DNA of 64,000 nucleotides from Nonomuraea guangzhouensis (GTDB lineage: Bacteria > Actinomycetota > Actinomycetes > Streptosporangiales > Streptosporangiaceae). The translations under genes and the position numbers were made by a program. The notes beneath the pieces were generated by a model that did not search any database, was not told the DNA's origin, and saw only the letters and a program-made list of their open reading frames with translations. Positions within the stretch are counted from its first letter, which is position 1; the number at the start of each line of letters is the position of its first letter. The stretch spans positions 62,001 through 126,000 of the forward strand of contig NZ_JAHKRM010000027.1 of assembly GCF_019396345.1 (NCBI RefSeq), read 5' to 3'. Shown one piece after another: positions 1 to 7,879 of this stretch.

Positions 1-630
1 GTTGCGGTAGTGGGTCAGCGACACGCCGAGCTCCCGAGTGAACGCCCTGCTCAGCTGGTACGGCGAGACGGCCAGCAACTCCGCCAGCGGCAGGAGCCCA
101 TCGGCGGCGGGATGCCCCGCGGCGATGGCCTCCTGGGCACCCTCAACGATCACCTGTGACCTCTCGCGCGGCACCGGCAGCGGGGCGAGCTGGCTGAGGG
201 CGGTGGAGACGAGGGGCAGCAGGGCCTCGGCGAGCTCGAAAGCCGGGTCGCCGGTGCGGGCGGCGGTCAGGAAACGGCGATGGGCCAGGTCAAGCCGGGC
301 GTCCACGTAGATCGTCGAACGGGACGGCCGTGTGCTGCCGCCCGCGAGCGTGCGCCACAGGTCCGGCGACACGGACAGGGAGGTGCACACGTCGCCGCCC
401 GCCGGATGCGCGAAGTGCTCCTCCTCGCCCGGCATGCCGAGATAGGCCATCGTCGGATCCACCACGGCGGCCCGCCCGTCGGCCTTGCGGTGGAAGCGGC
501 CGCGGCGCACCAGCACCACCCGGTAGGCGGAGCTCATTTCGGGCCGCGACCACCCGCGGTGGTCGTCGTGGCAGGTCACCGCGTCGAGGGAGAATCCGGA
601 CCCGGTGCCGAGACGGACGGCTGAACGCAC
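1..630 (-). CDS. AraC-family transcriptional regulator, C-terminus cut by window edge
   Basis: DNA-binding regulator of the AraC family; 210 residues are visible and the rest lies left of the window. The N-terminal ~120 residues look like an AraC-type sensing barrel (DDHRGWSRPE followed by VVLVRRGRF). Residues ~180-210 begin the DNA-binding domain with its first helix-turn-helix (LLAVSPYQLSRAFTRELGVS). I prefer the GTG at 630 over the internal ATG at 537, because the 31 codons between them still read as the family N-terminus. The gene is divergent from the VOC gene at 719 and may control it through the 88-base spacer. Ligand unknown. Confidence 0.85.
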   Translation of the reverse strand, partial: MRSAVRLGTGSGFSLDAVTCHDDHRGWSRPEMSSAYRVVLVRRGRFHRKADGRAAVVDPTMAYLGMPGEEEHFAHPAGGDVCTSLSVSPDLWRTLAGGSTRPSRSTIYVDARLDLAHRRFLTAARTGDPAFELAEALLPLVSTALSQLAPLPVPRERSQVIVEGAQEAIAAGHPAADGLLPLAELLAVSPYQLSRAFTRELGVSLTHYRN

Positions 631-718
631 GTGCGGAACCCTACGCTCCGGCTACGACAATCTCCGCAGCGCAAGGATGTTCAAGACTACGCCGCCCGGC
701 CTGTCCCACCCTGGACCC

Positions 719-1081
719 ATGACAACGACCACCATGACGATTTCCTCCGTCATCTTCGACTGCGAAGATCCGGCCACCCTTGCCGACTTCTACGCCAAGG
801 CCACGGGCGGGCGGATCAGCCACAGCGACGACGACTTCGCCACCGTGGAGGGCGGCCCCGTCGGGCTGGCGTTCCAGCGTGTCCCCGGCTACCGGAGTCC
901 GGGCTGGCCTGACGACGCCAAGCACGTCCACCTCGACCTCCAGGTGGCCGACGTAGAGACCGCCGTCAAGGAGCTGGTCCGGCTCGGCGCCGCCGTACCG
1001 GAGTTCCAGCCCGGCGGCGCCGACTGGACCGTGCTCACCGACCCCGAAGGTCACCCGTTCTGCGTCGCGGCAGGCGGCTGA
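719..1081 (+). CDS. VOC (glyoxalase/bleomycin-resistance fold) family protein
   Basis: Small 120-residue protein of the vicinal oxygen chelate superfamily. The opening (VIFDCEDPATLADFYAKATG) is the usual first beta-alpha unit of a glyoxalase-like domain, and the end (WTVLTDPEGHPFCVA) is the characteristic last strand carrying the DPEGNxF-type signature. One VOC module is present, so a dimer is expected. Members include dioxygenases, isomerases and drug-binding proteins; the sequence does not settle which. The ATG at 719 follows MTTTTM codons and is the first plausible start after the intergenic promoter shared with the AraC gene. Confidence 0.85.
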   Translation: MTTTTMTISSVIFDCEDPATLADFYAKATGGRISHSDDDFATVEGGPVGLAFQRVPGYRSPGWPDDAKHVHLDLQVADVETAVKELVRLGAAVPEFQPGGADWTVLTDPEGHPFCVAAGG

Positions 1082-1120
1082 CCGCGACCCCCGCACCCCG
1101 TCATGGCTGAAGCTCATGGG

Positions 1121-2203
1121 TCAGGGGCTGAGCGCTGTGAAGAATTCCCTGATATCGGCCGCGAGCAGCAGCGGCGCCTGAAGCGCGGCGTAATGTCCGC
1201 CGGCGGGGAACTCCGACCAGCGCACCACGTTGTGCGCCACCTCGGCGTAACGCCGCACCGAGCTGTCGCCGGGGAAGACCGCCACGGCCGTCGGCGTCTT
1301 GCCCGGCTCGGCGGGCCGCTCCCAGGCTGAGGCGCTCTCGCGATAGAGACGGCCGGAGGAGCCCGCCGTGTCCGTCAGCCAGTAGATCGTCACGTTGGTC
1401 AGGATGTCGTCGCGCGACAGGCCGCCGATGTCCTGGCCCCAGGAGGCGTACGCGTCGAGGTTCCAGGCGAGCTGGCCGGTGGGCGAATCGGCCAGGCCGT
1501 AGGCGAGGGTCTGCGGCCGGGTGCTCTGGATCATGGCGTACCCGGAGTGGTGGCGGTGCCAGCGCTCCACTCCCTTGGCCCGCTCCGCCTCGGCCTCGGT
1601 CAGCCCGGTCATGTCGTCGTTGGGCAACGTCGTGAGCGCGTTCACGTGCACTCCGACGACGTGCTCCGGATCGAGCCTGGCGACCTCGGGGGAGATCAGC
1701 GCGCCGAAGTCGCCGCCCTGCGTGCCGTACCGCGGGTAACCGAGCCCGCGCATCAGCTCCGCCCAGGCGGCGGCGATCCGCCGCACGCCCCAGCCGGTCT
1801 CCGTCGTCGGCCCCGAGAAGGCGAAGCCGGGGATCGACGGGATGACCAGGTGGAAGTCGCGGCTGAGCGGTTCGATGACGCGGGTGAAGTCGGCGAACGA
1901 GCTGGGCCACCCATGCGTCAGCAGCAGCGGCAGCGCGTCCTCGCGCGGGGAACGGATGTGCGCGAAGTGCACGCGTTGCCCGTCGATGACGGTCGTGTAC
2001 TGCGGCAGAGTGTTCAGCCTGGCCTCGTGCTCGCGCCAGGAATAGCCGTCCAGCCAGTAGTCGGCCAGCTCGCGGACCGCTTCCGGCGGCACCCCGTACG
2101 ACCAGCCGACCCCCTCCAAAGCGTCGGGCCGGCGAGTACGGCGCAGCCGCTCCACCAGATCGTCCAAGTCGGCCTGCGGGATATCGATGACGAAGGTCTC
2201 CAT
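1121..2203 (-). CDS. Epoxide hydrolase, alpha/beta-hydrolase fold with EHN domain
   Basis: Likely converts an epoxide to a vicinal diol; 360 residues, normal for the microsomal-type bacterial epoxide hydrolases. Residues 1-105 form the EHN N-terminal domain (IPQADLDDLVERLRRTRRPD, later WREHEARLNTLPQYTTVIDG). The oxyanion motif HGWPSS, the nucleophile region TQGGDFGALISP (Asp) and the C-terminal GGHYAAL with the catalytic His are all visible. An ATG at 2224 is in frame, but it lies inside the palindrome shared with the divergent regulator, so I use the ATG at 2203, preceded by a run of six G. The divergent WYL regulator is the probable controller. Physiological substrate unknown. Confidence 0.88.
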   Translation of the reverse strand: METFVIDIPQADLDDLVERLRRTRRPDALEGVGWSYGVPPEAVRELADYWLDGYSWREHEARLNTLPQYTTVIDGQRVHFAHIRSPREDALPLLLTHGWPSSFADFTRVIEPLSRDFHLVIPSIPGFAFSGPTTETGWGVRRIAAAWAELMRGLGYPRYGTQGGDFGALISPEVARLDPEHVVGVHVNALTTLPNDDMTGLTEAEAERAKGVERWHRHHSGYAMIQSTRPQTLAYGLADSPTGQLAWNLDAYASWGQDIGGLSRDDILTNVTIYWLTDTAGSSGRLYRESASAWERPAEPGKTPTAVAVFPGDSSVRRYAEVAHNVVRWSEFPAGGHYAALQAPLLLAADIREFFTALSP

Positions 2204-2222
2204 GCCCCCCAAGCTAGACAGC

Positions 2223-2247
2223 ATTGTGGCCAGGATCAGGACACAAT
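2223..2247. promoter_or_regulatory. Candidate operator between epoxide hydrolase and WYL regulator
   Basis: A nearly perfect inverted repeat lies in the 50-base divergent spacer: left arm ATTGTGGCC (2223-2231), seven-base centre, right arm GGACACAAT (2239-2247), one mismatch between arms. It is placed where a regulator could block both promoters. YafY-type WYL regulators typically sit beside the gene they control; binding here is inferred. Confidence 0.5.
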
Positions 2248-2253
2248 GGCCGT

Positions 2254-3195
2254 GTGTTGGACACCTCCGCCAGGCTGCTCCGTCTGCTGTCCCTGCTGCA
2301 GCTCCGCCGCGACTGGCCCAGCGCCGACCTGGCCGAACGGCTCGGCGTCGCGGCCAGGACCGTCCGCCGCGACGTCGAGCGGCTGCGCAGCCTCGGCTAC
2401 CCGGTCCACTCCACGCCCGGCGTCTCCGGCGGCTACCGGCTGGGCGCGGGCGCCGAGCTGCCGCCGCTGCTGCTGGACGACGACGAGGCGGTGGCCGTCG
2501 CGGTGGGCCTGCGCACGGCCGCGGGCGGCACGGTGACGGGCATCGAGGAGACCTCCCTGCGCGCGCTGGCCAAGCTGGAGCAGGTGCTGCCCGCCAGGCT
2601 GCGCCACCGGGTCAACGCGCTGCAGACCCACACCGTCCCGATCACCCGCGAGGGCCCGACCGTCGCCTCCGACGTGCTGATCGCCGTGACCGCCGCCTGC
2701 CGCGACCACGAGCAGCTCCGCTTCGACTACACCGGCCACGAAGGCGCCGCCACGCAGCGCAGGGCCGAGCCGCTCACGCTGGTCAACTGGTCACGCCGCT
2801 GGTACCTGGTCGCCTGGGACGTCGACCGGCAGGACTGGCGCACCTTCCGCGCCGACCGCCTGCGCCTCCGCACGCCGAACGGGCCCCGCTTCACACCGCG
2901 CGAGCCGCCGGGCGGCGACGTCGCGGCCTGGGTCGAGCGCCGGCTGGGTCACGAGATGTGGCCGATCCAGGCCCGCGTCCTGCTGCATGCCCCGGCCGAC
3001 CAGGTCGCGAGCCGTACGTCGTCGGGCGTCGTCGAGCCGGTCGGCGACGACACCTGCGTGCTCACGCTGCGCGGCGACGACCTGCATCTGATCGCCGTGG
3101 TCGTGGCCTTCCTCGACCTCGACTTCGAGGTGCTGGAGCCGGTCGAGCTCAAGGAACGGATGCGCGCGCTCGGGCGGCGCCTCACCACCCTCTAG
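2254..3195 (+). CDS. YafY-type HTH/WYL-domain transcriptional regulator
   Basis: 313-residue DNA-binding regulator. Residues ~3-58 are a DeoR-like winged helix (SADLAERLGVAARTVRRDVE); residues ~140-215 hold the WYL domain, with the namesake motif as WYLVAW inside a stretch rich in Arg that could bind a nucleic-acid or small-molecule ligand; the C-terminal WCX extension completes the protein at about residue 310. Start is the GTG at 2254, after the palindrome at 2223-2247; an in-frame TTG at 2224 would place the start inside the operator. Divergent from the epoxide hydrolase, and 11 bases upstream of the thioesterase, so it may regulate both. Confidence 0.88.
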   Translation: MLDTSARLLRLLSLLQLRRDWPSADLAERLGVAARTVRRDVERLRSLGYPVHSTPGVSGGYRLGAGAELPPLLLDDDEAVAVAVGLRTAAGGTVTGIEETSLRALAKLEQVLPARLRHRVNALQTHTVPITREGPTVASDVLIAVTAACRDHEQLRFDYTGHEGAATQRRAEPLTLVNWSRRWYLVAWDVDRQDWRTFRADRLRLRTPNGPRFTPREPPGGDVAAWVERRLGHEMWPIQARVLLHAPADQVASRTSSGVVEPVGDDTCVLTLRGDDLHLIAVVVAFLDLDFEVLEPVELKERMRALGRRLTTL

Positions 3196-3206
3196 AATCT
3201 CATTCT

Positions 3207-3977
3207 GTGACGTCAGCGTTCTTCACGCGTAAGAGGGGCGAGTTCGTGCCCGCCCCGCACGCCCGCGGCCCCTGGTCGCCCGACATGCTCCACGGCCGCC
3301 TGCTCGGCGGCCTGGCGGCCATGGCCGTCGAGCAGGAGCACGGTGAGCCGGACCTGCGGTTCGCCCGGCTCACCGTCGACCTGTTCCGCAACAGCCCGCT
3401 GCTGCCGGTCACCGTCGAGACGGCGCTGGTCAGGGACGGGCGCAGGATCCGGGTGGCCGATGTGACGATCCGCACCGACCAGGGCGTGATCGGCCGGGCC
3501 AGTGCCGTACTGCTCAGGAAGGGTGAGCAGCCGGACGGCGAGCTGAACGACACGCCCGCGTGGGACGAGCCGCCGCCGTCGGAGCCGCCCGTCACGGGCG
3601 GGGCGTGGGAGCCGCCGTTCGAGCTGTGGCGGCTGACCGACTGGAACCAGCCGGGCCCGAACCGGGTCTGGCTGCGCGAGACCCATCCGCTCGTCGACGA
3701 CGAGCCGCTCACGCCGTTCACCAGGGTGGCGCTCGCGGCTGATTTCGCCAGCCCGCTCAGCAACGCCGACACCGGCGGCCTGCACTTCATCAACGCCGAC
3801 TACACGCTCACGCTCGGCCGGGTCCCCGAGGGAGAGCTGATCGGGGTGGAGGCGACCGGGCATCTCAGCCACGGCGGCGTCGCCACAGGGCAGTGCACCC
3901 TGCACGACGCCGCCGGGCCGATCGGCTTCTGCCTCGTGACCGCCGTGGCCAACCCGGCCACCTTCCGCAGCCGCTGA
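3207..3977 (+). CDS. Acyl-CoA thioesterase-like protein, double hot-dog fold
   Basis: 256-residue protein of the TesB-like thioesterase superfamily. The N-terminal half (ARGPWSPDMLHGRLLGGLAA, then RLTVDLFRNSPLLPVTVET) is a hot-dog domain, and a second one follows from residue ~150 (FTRVALAADFASPLSNADTG, GEATGHLSHGG-like end). This matches family members that hydrolyse acyl-CoA esters, but the catalytic residues are not obvious and the substrate is unknown. GTG start at 3207 lies 11 bases after the regulator's stop, suggesting co-transcription. It converges with gnd, whose stop is 10 bases away. Confidence 0.8.
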   Translation: MTSAFFTRKRGEFVPAPHARGPWSPDMLHGRLLGGLAAMAVEQEHGEPDLRFARLTVDLFRNSPLLPVTVETALVRDGRRIRVADVTIRTDQGVIGRASAVLLRKGEQPDGELNDTPAWDEPPPSEPPVTGGAWEPPFELWRLTDWNQPGPNRVWLRETHPLVDDEPLTPFTRVALAADFASPLSNADTGGLHFINADYTLTLGRVPEGELIGVEATGHLSHGGVATGQCTLHDAAGPIGFCLVTAVANPATFRSR

Positions 3978-3987
3978 CGAGAGCTGA

Positions 3988-5412
3988 TTACGCGGGGCGC
4001 TCGGCGCGGTCGCCGGACCAGTCCGTGTGGTACGCGCCGTCCCGGTCCACCCGGTGGTAGGTGTGCGCGCCGAAGAAGTCGCGCAGCCCCTGGATCAGCG
4101 CGGCGGGCAGCCGCTCACGCCGCAGCCCGTCGTAGTAGGCCAGCGCCGAGGAGAAGCCCGGCGTCGGCACGCCGATCTGCACCGCGGTGGTCACCACGCG
4201 CCGCCACGACTCCTGCGCCACGTTCACCGCCGCCGCGAACGTCGGGTCGGCCAGCAGCGTCGGCAGCGTGGGGTCGGCGTCATAGGCGGAGCGGATCCGG
4301 TCGAGGAAGCGGGCCCTGATGATGCAGCCGCCCCGCCAGATCGTGGCCATGGCGCCCAGCTCCAGGTCCCAGCCGTACTCCTTGGAGGCGGCGGCCATCT
4401 GGTCGAAGCCCTGCGCGTAGGCGACGATCTTGGAGGCGTACAGTGCCTGGCGTACGTCCTCGATCAGTTCGCGCCCGCCGACGCCCGACAGCTTCGGCCC
4501 TTCCAGCGACGCGGCAGCGGCCCGCTGCTCCGGGTGGCCCGACAGCGCGCGGGCGAACACCGCCTCGGCGATGCCCGTCACCGGAACGCCCAGGTCGAGC
4601 GCGCTCTGCACGGTCCAGCGGCCGGTGCCCTTCTGCTCGGCCTGGTCGACCACGATGTCGATGAACGGCTTGCCGGTGGCCACGTCCACCTGGTCGAGCA
4701 CCTCGGCGGTGATCTCGATCAGGTAGGACTCCAGCTCGCCCTGGTTCCACTCGCGGAACACCTGCGCCAGCTCGGCCGGGGTGGCGCCGAGCGCCTGGCG
4801 CAGCAGGTCGTAGGACTCGGCGATGAGCTGCATGTCCGAGTACTCGATGCCGTTGTGCACCATCTTGACGAAATGTCCGGCGCCGTCGGGGCCCACGTGC
4901 ACCGCGCACGGGACGCCGTCGACCTTGGCCGAGATGTCCTGCAGGATCGGGCCGAGCGCCTCCCACGACTCCTTGGAGCCGCCGGGCATGATGCTCGGGC
5001 CGTTCAGCGCGCCCTCCTCGCCGCCGGAGATGCCGGTGCCGACGAAGTGGATCCCCTTGTCGCGCAGCGCCGCCTCGCGCCGCCGGGTGTCGGCGAAGTG
5101 CGCGTTGCCGCCGTCGACGATCATGTCGCCCGGCTCCATGAGCTCGGCGAGCTGGTCGATCACCGCGTCGGTGCCCGCGCCCGCCTTCACCATGATGATC
5201 GCCCGTCGCGGTCGCTTCAGCGAGGCCACGAAGCCCGCCAGCTCCTCCGACAGTACGAACGTGCCCTCCCCGGCGAACTCCTTGACCAGCTGCTGCGTAC
5301 GTCCGGCCGAGCGATTGTGCACGGCCACCGCGTAACCGTGCCTCGCCAGGTTCCTCGCCAGGTTCCTGCCCATGACCGCCAGGCCGGTGACACCGATGTC
5401 TGCCAAGTCCAT
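3988..5412 (-). CDS. gnd: 6-phosphogluconate dehydrogenase, decarboxylating
   Basis: Oxidises 6-phosphogluconate to ribulose 5-phosphate and CO2 with NADP+, in the pentose phosphate pathway; cytosolic dimer. 474 residues, the normal long-form length. The Rossmann start VTGLAVMGRNLARNLARHG, the substrate loop GISGGEEGALNGPSIMPGG and the catalytic signature VKMVHNGIEYSDMQL (Lys, His, Asn) are all intact. The ATG at 5412 has a good GAGGAG ribosome-binding site 7 bases upstream; the frame continues further 5' but without family similarity. It is preceded on the same strand, 67 bases away, by a HAD phosphatase and may be co-transcribed with it. Confidence 0.97.
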   Translation of the reverse strand: MDLADIGVTGLAVMGRNLARNLARHGYAVAVHNRSAGRTQQLVKEFAGEGTFVLSEELAGFVASLKRPRRAIIMVKAGAGTDAVIDQLAELMEPGDMIVDGGNAHFADTRRREAALRDKGIHFVGTGISGGEEGALNGPSIMPGGSKESWEALGPILQDISAKVDGVPCAVHVGPDGAGHFVKMVHNGIEYSDMQLIAESYDLLRQALGATPAELAQVFREWNQGELESYLIEITAEVLDQVDVATGKPFIDIVVDQAEQKGTGRWTVQSALDLGVPVTGIAEAVFARALSGHPEQRAAAASLEGPKLSGVGGRELIEDVRQALYASKIVAYAQGFDQMAAASKEYGWDLELGAMATIWRGGCIIRARFLDRIRSAYDADPTLPTLLADPTFAAAVNVAQESWRRVVTTAVQIGVPTPGFSSALAYYDGLRRERLPAALIQGLRDFFGAHTYHRVDRDGAYHTDWSGDRAERPA

Positions 5413-5479
5413 ATCAAGCTCCTCTGTGGGGGATACGCATGATCCAGCGGTCGAGGTTCGGCTGGATATTCCGATTTTT

Positions 5480-6172
5480 TCAGTCGCTCTGGCGTACGCC
5501 CAGCTCGTCGAGCCGCTGCAGCATATCGGCGGGATCGGAGTAGACGCGGAAGGCACCCGCGCGCTCCAGCTCTTCCCGGCCGTATCCGCCGGACAGCACC
5601 CCGATCCCGAGCGCGCCCGCGCGGCGGGCGGCGAGCAGGTCCCAGACGCTGTCACCTACCACCATCGCATGCCGCGCGTCCACGTTCAGCAGCGCAGCCC
5701 CCGCCAGGAACAGGTCGGGGTCCGGCTTGGCCCTGCGCACCATGTCGCGGGTGACCATCGGGGTGTCCTCCGGCAGGCCCAGCATGCCCAGCGCCAGCCG
5801 GGCCGTACGCGCGTAACCGCTGGTCGCGATCGCCCACGGCACGCCCCGCGAGGACAGTTCGCCCAGCAGCTCGGCGGCGCCCGGCAGCGGGCGGACGGAG
5901 TCGATCTGCTCGGTGTAGGCGTCGCCGTGGATCGTCTGCAACTCGTCGATCTGCTCGGCCGTCAGCTTCAGCCCGGTCTCGCGCAGCAGCGCGCTCACGA
6001 ACAGGCCGCCGCTCATCCCGATGCGGCGGTGGATGCGCCACACCGACAGGTCGATGCCCAGTCCGGACAAGGCCTGCCGCCAGGCGATGACATGCTGGTA
6101 GACGCTGTCGATCAAGGTGCCGTCGAGGTCGAAGAGAAACGCCGGGGTGGGTGCGTGCGGGAACTCCGTCAT
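5480..6172 (-). CDS. HAD-family phosphatase (subfamily IA)
   Basis: 230-residue haloacid-dehalogenase-type phosphatase, probably acting on a sugar phosphate or similar small ester. All four motifs are present: FLFDLDGTLIDS (nucleophile Asp), ATSGY, KPDPDLF (Lys) and VVGDSVWDLLAARRAGA (Mg-binding Asp). The helical cap lies between motifs I and II. Upstream of and co-directional with gnd, which hints at a sugar-phosphate substrate, for example removal of a damaged pentose-phosphate intermediate; this is only contextual. The start at 6172 is 14 bases from the divergent SDR gene, so promoters must overlap. Confidence 0.9.
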   Translation of the reverse strand: MTEFPHAPTPAFLFDLDGTLIDSVYQHVIAWRQALSGLGIDLSVWRIHRRIGMSGGLFVSALLRETGLKLTAEQIDELQTIHGDAYTEQIDSVRPLPGAAELLGELSSRGVPWAIATSGYARTARLALGMLGLPEDTPMVTRDMVRRAKPDPDLFLAGAALLNVDARHAMVVGDSVWDLLAARRAGALGIGVLSGGYGREELERAGAFRVYSDPADMLQRLDELGVRQSD

Positions 6173-6186
6173 GGCTCCATGACACC

Positions 6187-6837
6187 ATGACCGGCATGAA
6201 CGTCATCATCGCGGGCGGCCACGGGCAGATCGCGCGGCGGCTCGAACGGTTGCTCGGCGCCGGGTCGGTGGGCCTGGTGCGCAATCCCGCGCACCTGCCC
6301 GACGTCGAGGCCACCGGAGCCGCGGCCGTGCTGTGCGACCTGGAACGGGCCGGGATCGAGGAGGTGGCGGAGGTGCTCGGAGGCGCCGACGCCGTCGTGT
6401 TCGCCGCGGGCGCCGGCCCCGGCAGCGGCGTCGCCCGCAAGGACACCGTCGACAAGGGCGCCTCCGTCCTGCTGGCCGACGCCGCCGAGCGGGCGGGCGT
6501 ACGGCGGTTCGTGCAGATCTCCTCGATGGGCGCGGGGCAGCCGCCCAGGCCGGGCGGCGACGAGGTGTGGGCGGCCTACATCCAGGCCAAGACCGAGGCG
6601 GAGAACGACCTGCGGCGCCGCGACCTCGACTGGACGATCCTGCGCCCCGGCGGGCTGACCGACGATCCCGGCACGGGCCGGGTGCTGCTGGCGCCCTCGG
6701 TACCTCGCGGCACCGTCCCGCGCGACGACGTGGCGGCCGTCATCGTGGCGCTGCTGGCCACCGGCGCGCGGGTCCGGCAGGTGCTGGAACTCGTCTCCGG
6801 TGATACGCCGATCGACGAGGCCGTCATGCAAGAGTGA
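6187..6837 (+). CDS. NAD(P)-binding atypical SDR (NmrA/YwnB-like)
   Basis: 216 residues with an N-terminal GGHGQIARRL dinucleotide-binding loop and the conserved FVQISSMGAG segment, then YIQAKTEAENDLRRRDLDWT, where the Tyr and the downstream Lys correspond to the SDR5 active-site region, and TILRPGGL. This family contains flavin reductase-like and NADPH-sensing proteins as well as epimerases; the substrate cannot be read off. Alternative ATG at 6196 removes three residues. The aldo/keto reductase starts 4 bases after the stop, so the two oxidoreductases form an operon. Confidence 0.85.
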   Translation: MTGMNVIIAGGHGQIARRLERLLGAGSVGLVRNPAHLPDVEATGAAAVLCDLERAGIEEVAEVLGGADAVVFAAGAGPGSGVARKDTVDKGASVLLADAAERAGVRRFVQISSMGAGQPPRPGGDEVWAAYIQAKTEAENDLRRRDLDWTILRPGGLTDDPGTGRVLLAPSVPRGTVPRDDVAAVIVALLATGARVRQVLELVSGDTPIDEAVMQE

Positions 6838-6841
6838 GGGA

Positions 6842-7876
6842 ATGACGGAATACCGCAATCTTGGACGTACCGGTCTCAAAGTCAGTCCTCTGTGTCTCGG
6901 CGCGATGATGTTCGGCGGGTTCGGTGAGGAGTCGGCCGACGAATCGGCCCGCATCATCGACCGCGCCCTCGACTCGGGCATCAACTTCATCGACACCGCC
7001 GACGTCTACTCGCGGGGGGAGTCGGAGGAGTTCGTCGGCCGGGCCCTGGCCAAGTCGGGCAGGCGTGACGAGGTCGTCCTGGCCACCAAGTGTCACGGCG
7101 CCATGGGCGAGGGGCCCAACGAGGCCGGCAACTCGCGGCGCTGGATCTTCCAGGCCGTCGAGAACAGCCTGCGCCGCCTGGGCACCGACTGGATCGATCT
7201 CTACCAGATCCACCGCCCCGACCCCGCCACCGACATCGAGGAGACGCTCGGCGCCCTCACCGACCTCGTCCGGCAGGGCAAGGTCCGCTACATCGGCAGC
7301 TCCACCTTCCCCGCGCACCGCGTGGTCGAGGCCCAGTGGGCGGCCGAGCGGCGCAACCTCGAACGCTTCGTCTGCGAACAGCCCCCGTACTCGCTGCTCG
7401 CCCGCGGCATCGAGGCGAGCCTGCTGCCCACCGTCCAGAAGTACGGCATGGGCGCCATCGTCTGGAGCCCGCTGGCGGGCGGCTGGCTGACCGGCCGCTA
7501 TCGCAAGGGGCAGGAGCAGCCCGAGAGCCGCAGGGCGGCCCGGCTGCCCGCCCGCTACGACATGAAGCTGGCGGCCAACCAGCGCAAGCTCGACGCCGTC
7601 GAACAGCTCGCCCTGCTGGCCGAGGAGGCCGGGCTCACGCTGATCGAACTGTCCCTGGCGTTCACGATCAGGCACCCGGCGGTCACCTCGGCCATCATCG
7701 GCCCGCGCACGATGGAACACCTGGAGAGCCAGCTCCCCGCCACCGACGTGCGGCTCAGCGACGACGTGCTGGACAGGATCGACGCCATCGTGGCACCGGG
7801 CATCACCATCAACCCCGGCGACGAGGGCTGGCAGCCTCCGGAGCTGTCCGACGCGACACTCCGCCGGCGCCCCTGA
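6842..7876 (+). CDS. Aldo/keto reductase
   Basis: 344-residue NADPH-dependent aldo/keto reductase of the YghZ/Tas-like group. The TIM-barrel catalytic residues are recognisable: Asp and Tyr in FIDTADVYSRGESEEFVG, Lys in VVLATKCHG, His in YQIHRPD; the cofactor-binding end is SAIIGPRTMEHLESQL. ATG at 6842 with a GAGTGAGGG ribosome-binding site that overlaps the upstream SDR stop. Substrate unknown; carbonyl detoxification or sugar reduction are both possible. Converges with ptsI, with only three bases between the stops. Confidence 0.92.
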   Translation: MTEYRNLGRTGLKVSPLCLGAMMFGGFGEESADESARIIDRALDSGINFIDTADVYSRGESEEFVGRALAKSGRRDEVVLATKCHGAMGEGPNEAGNSRRWIFQAVENSLRRLGTDWIDLYQIHRPDPATDIEETLGALTDLVRQGKVRYIGSSTFPAHRVVEAQWAAERRNLERFVCEQPPYSLLARGIEASLLPTVQKYGMGAIVWSPLAGGWLTGRYRKGQEQPESRRAARLPARYDMKLAANQRKLDAVEQLALLAEEAGLTLIELSLAFTIRHPAVTSAIIGPRTMEHLESQLPATDVRLSDDVLDRIDAIVAPGITINPGDEGWQPPELSDATLRRRP

Positions 7877-7879
7877 CCG

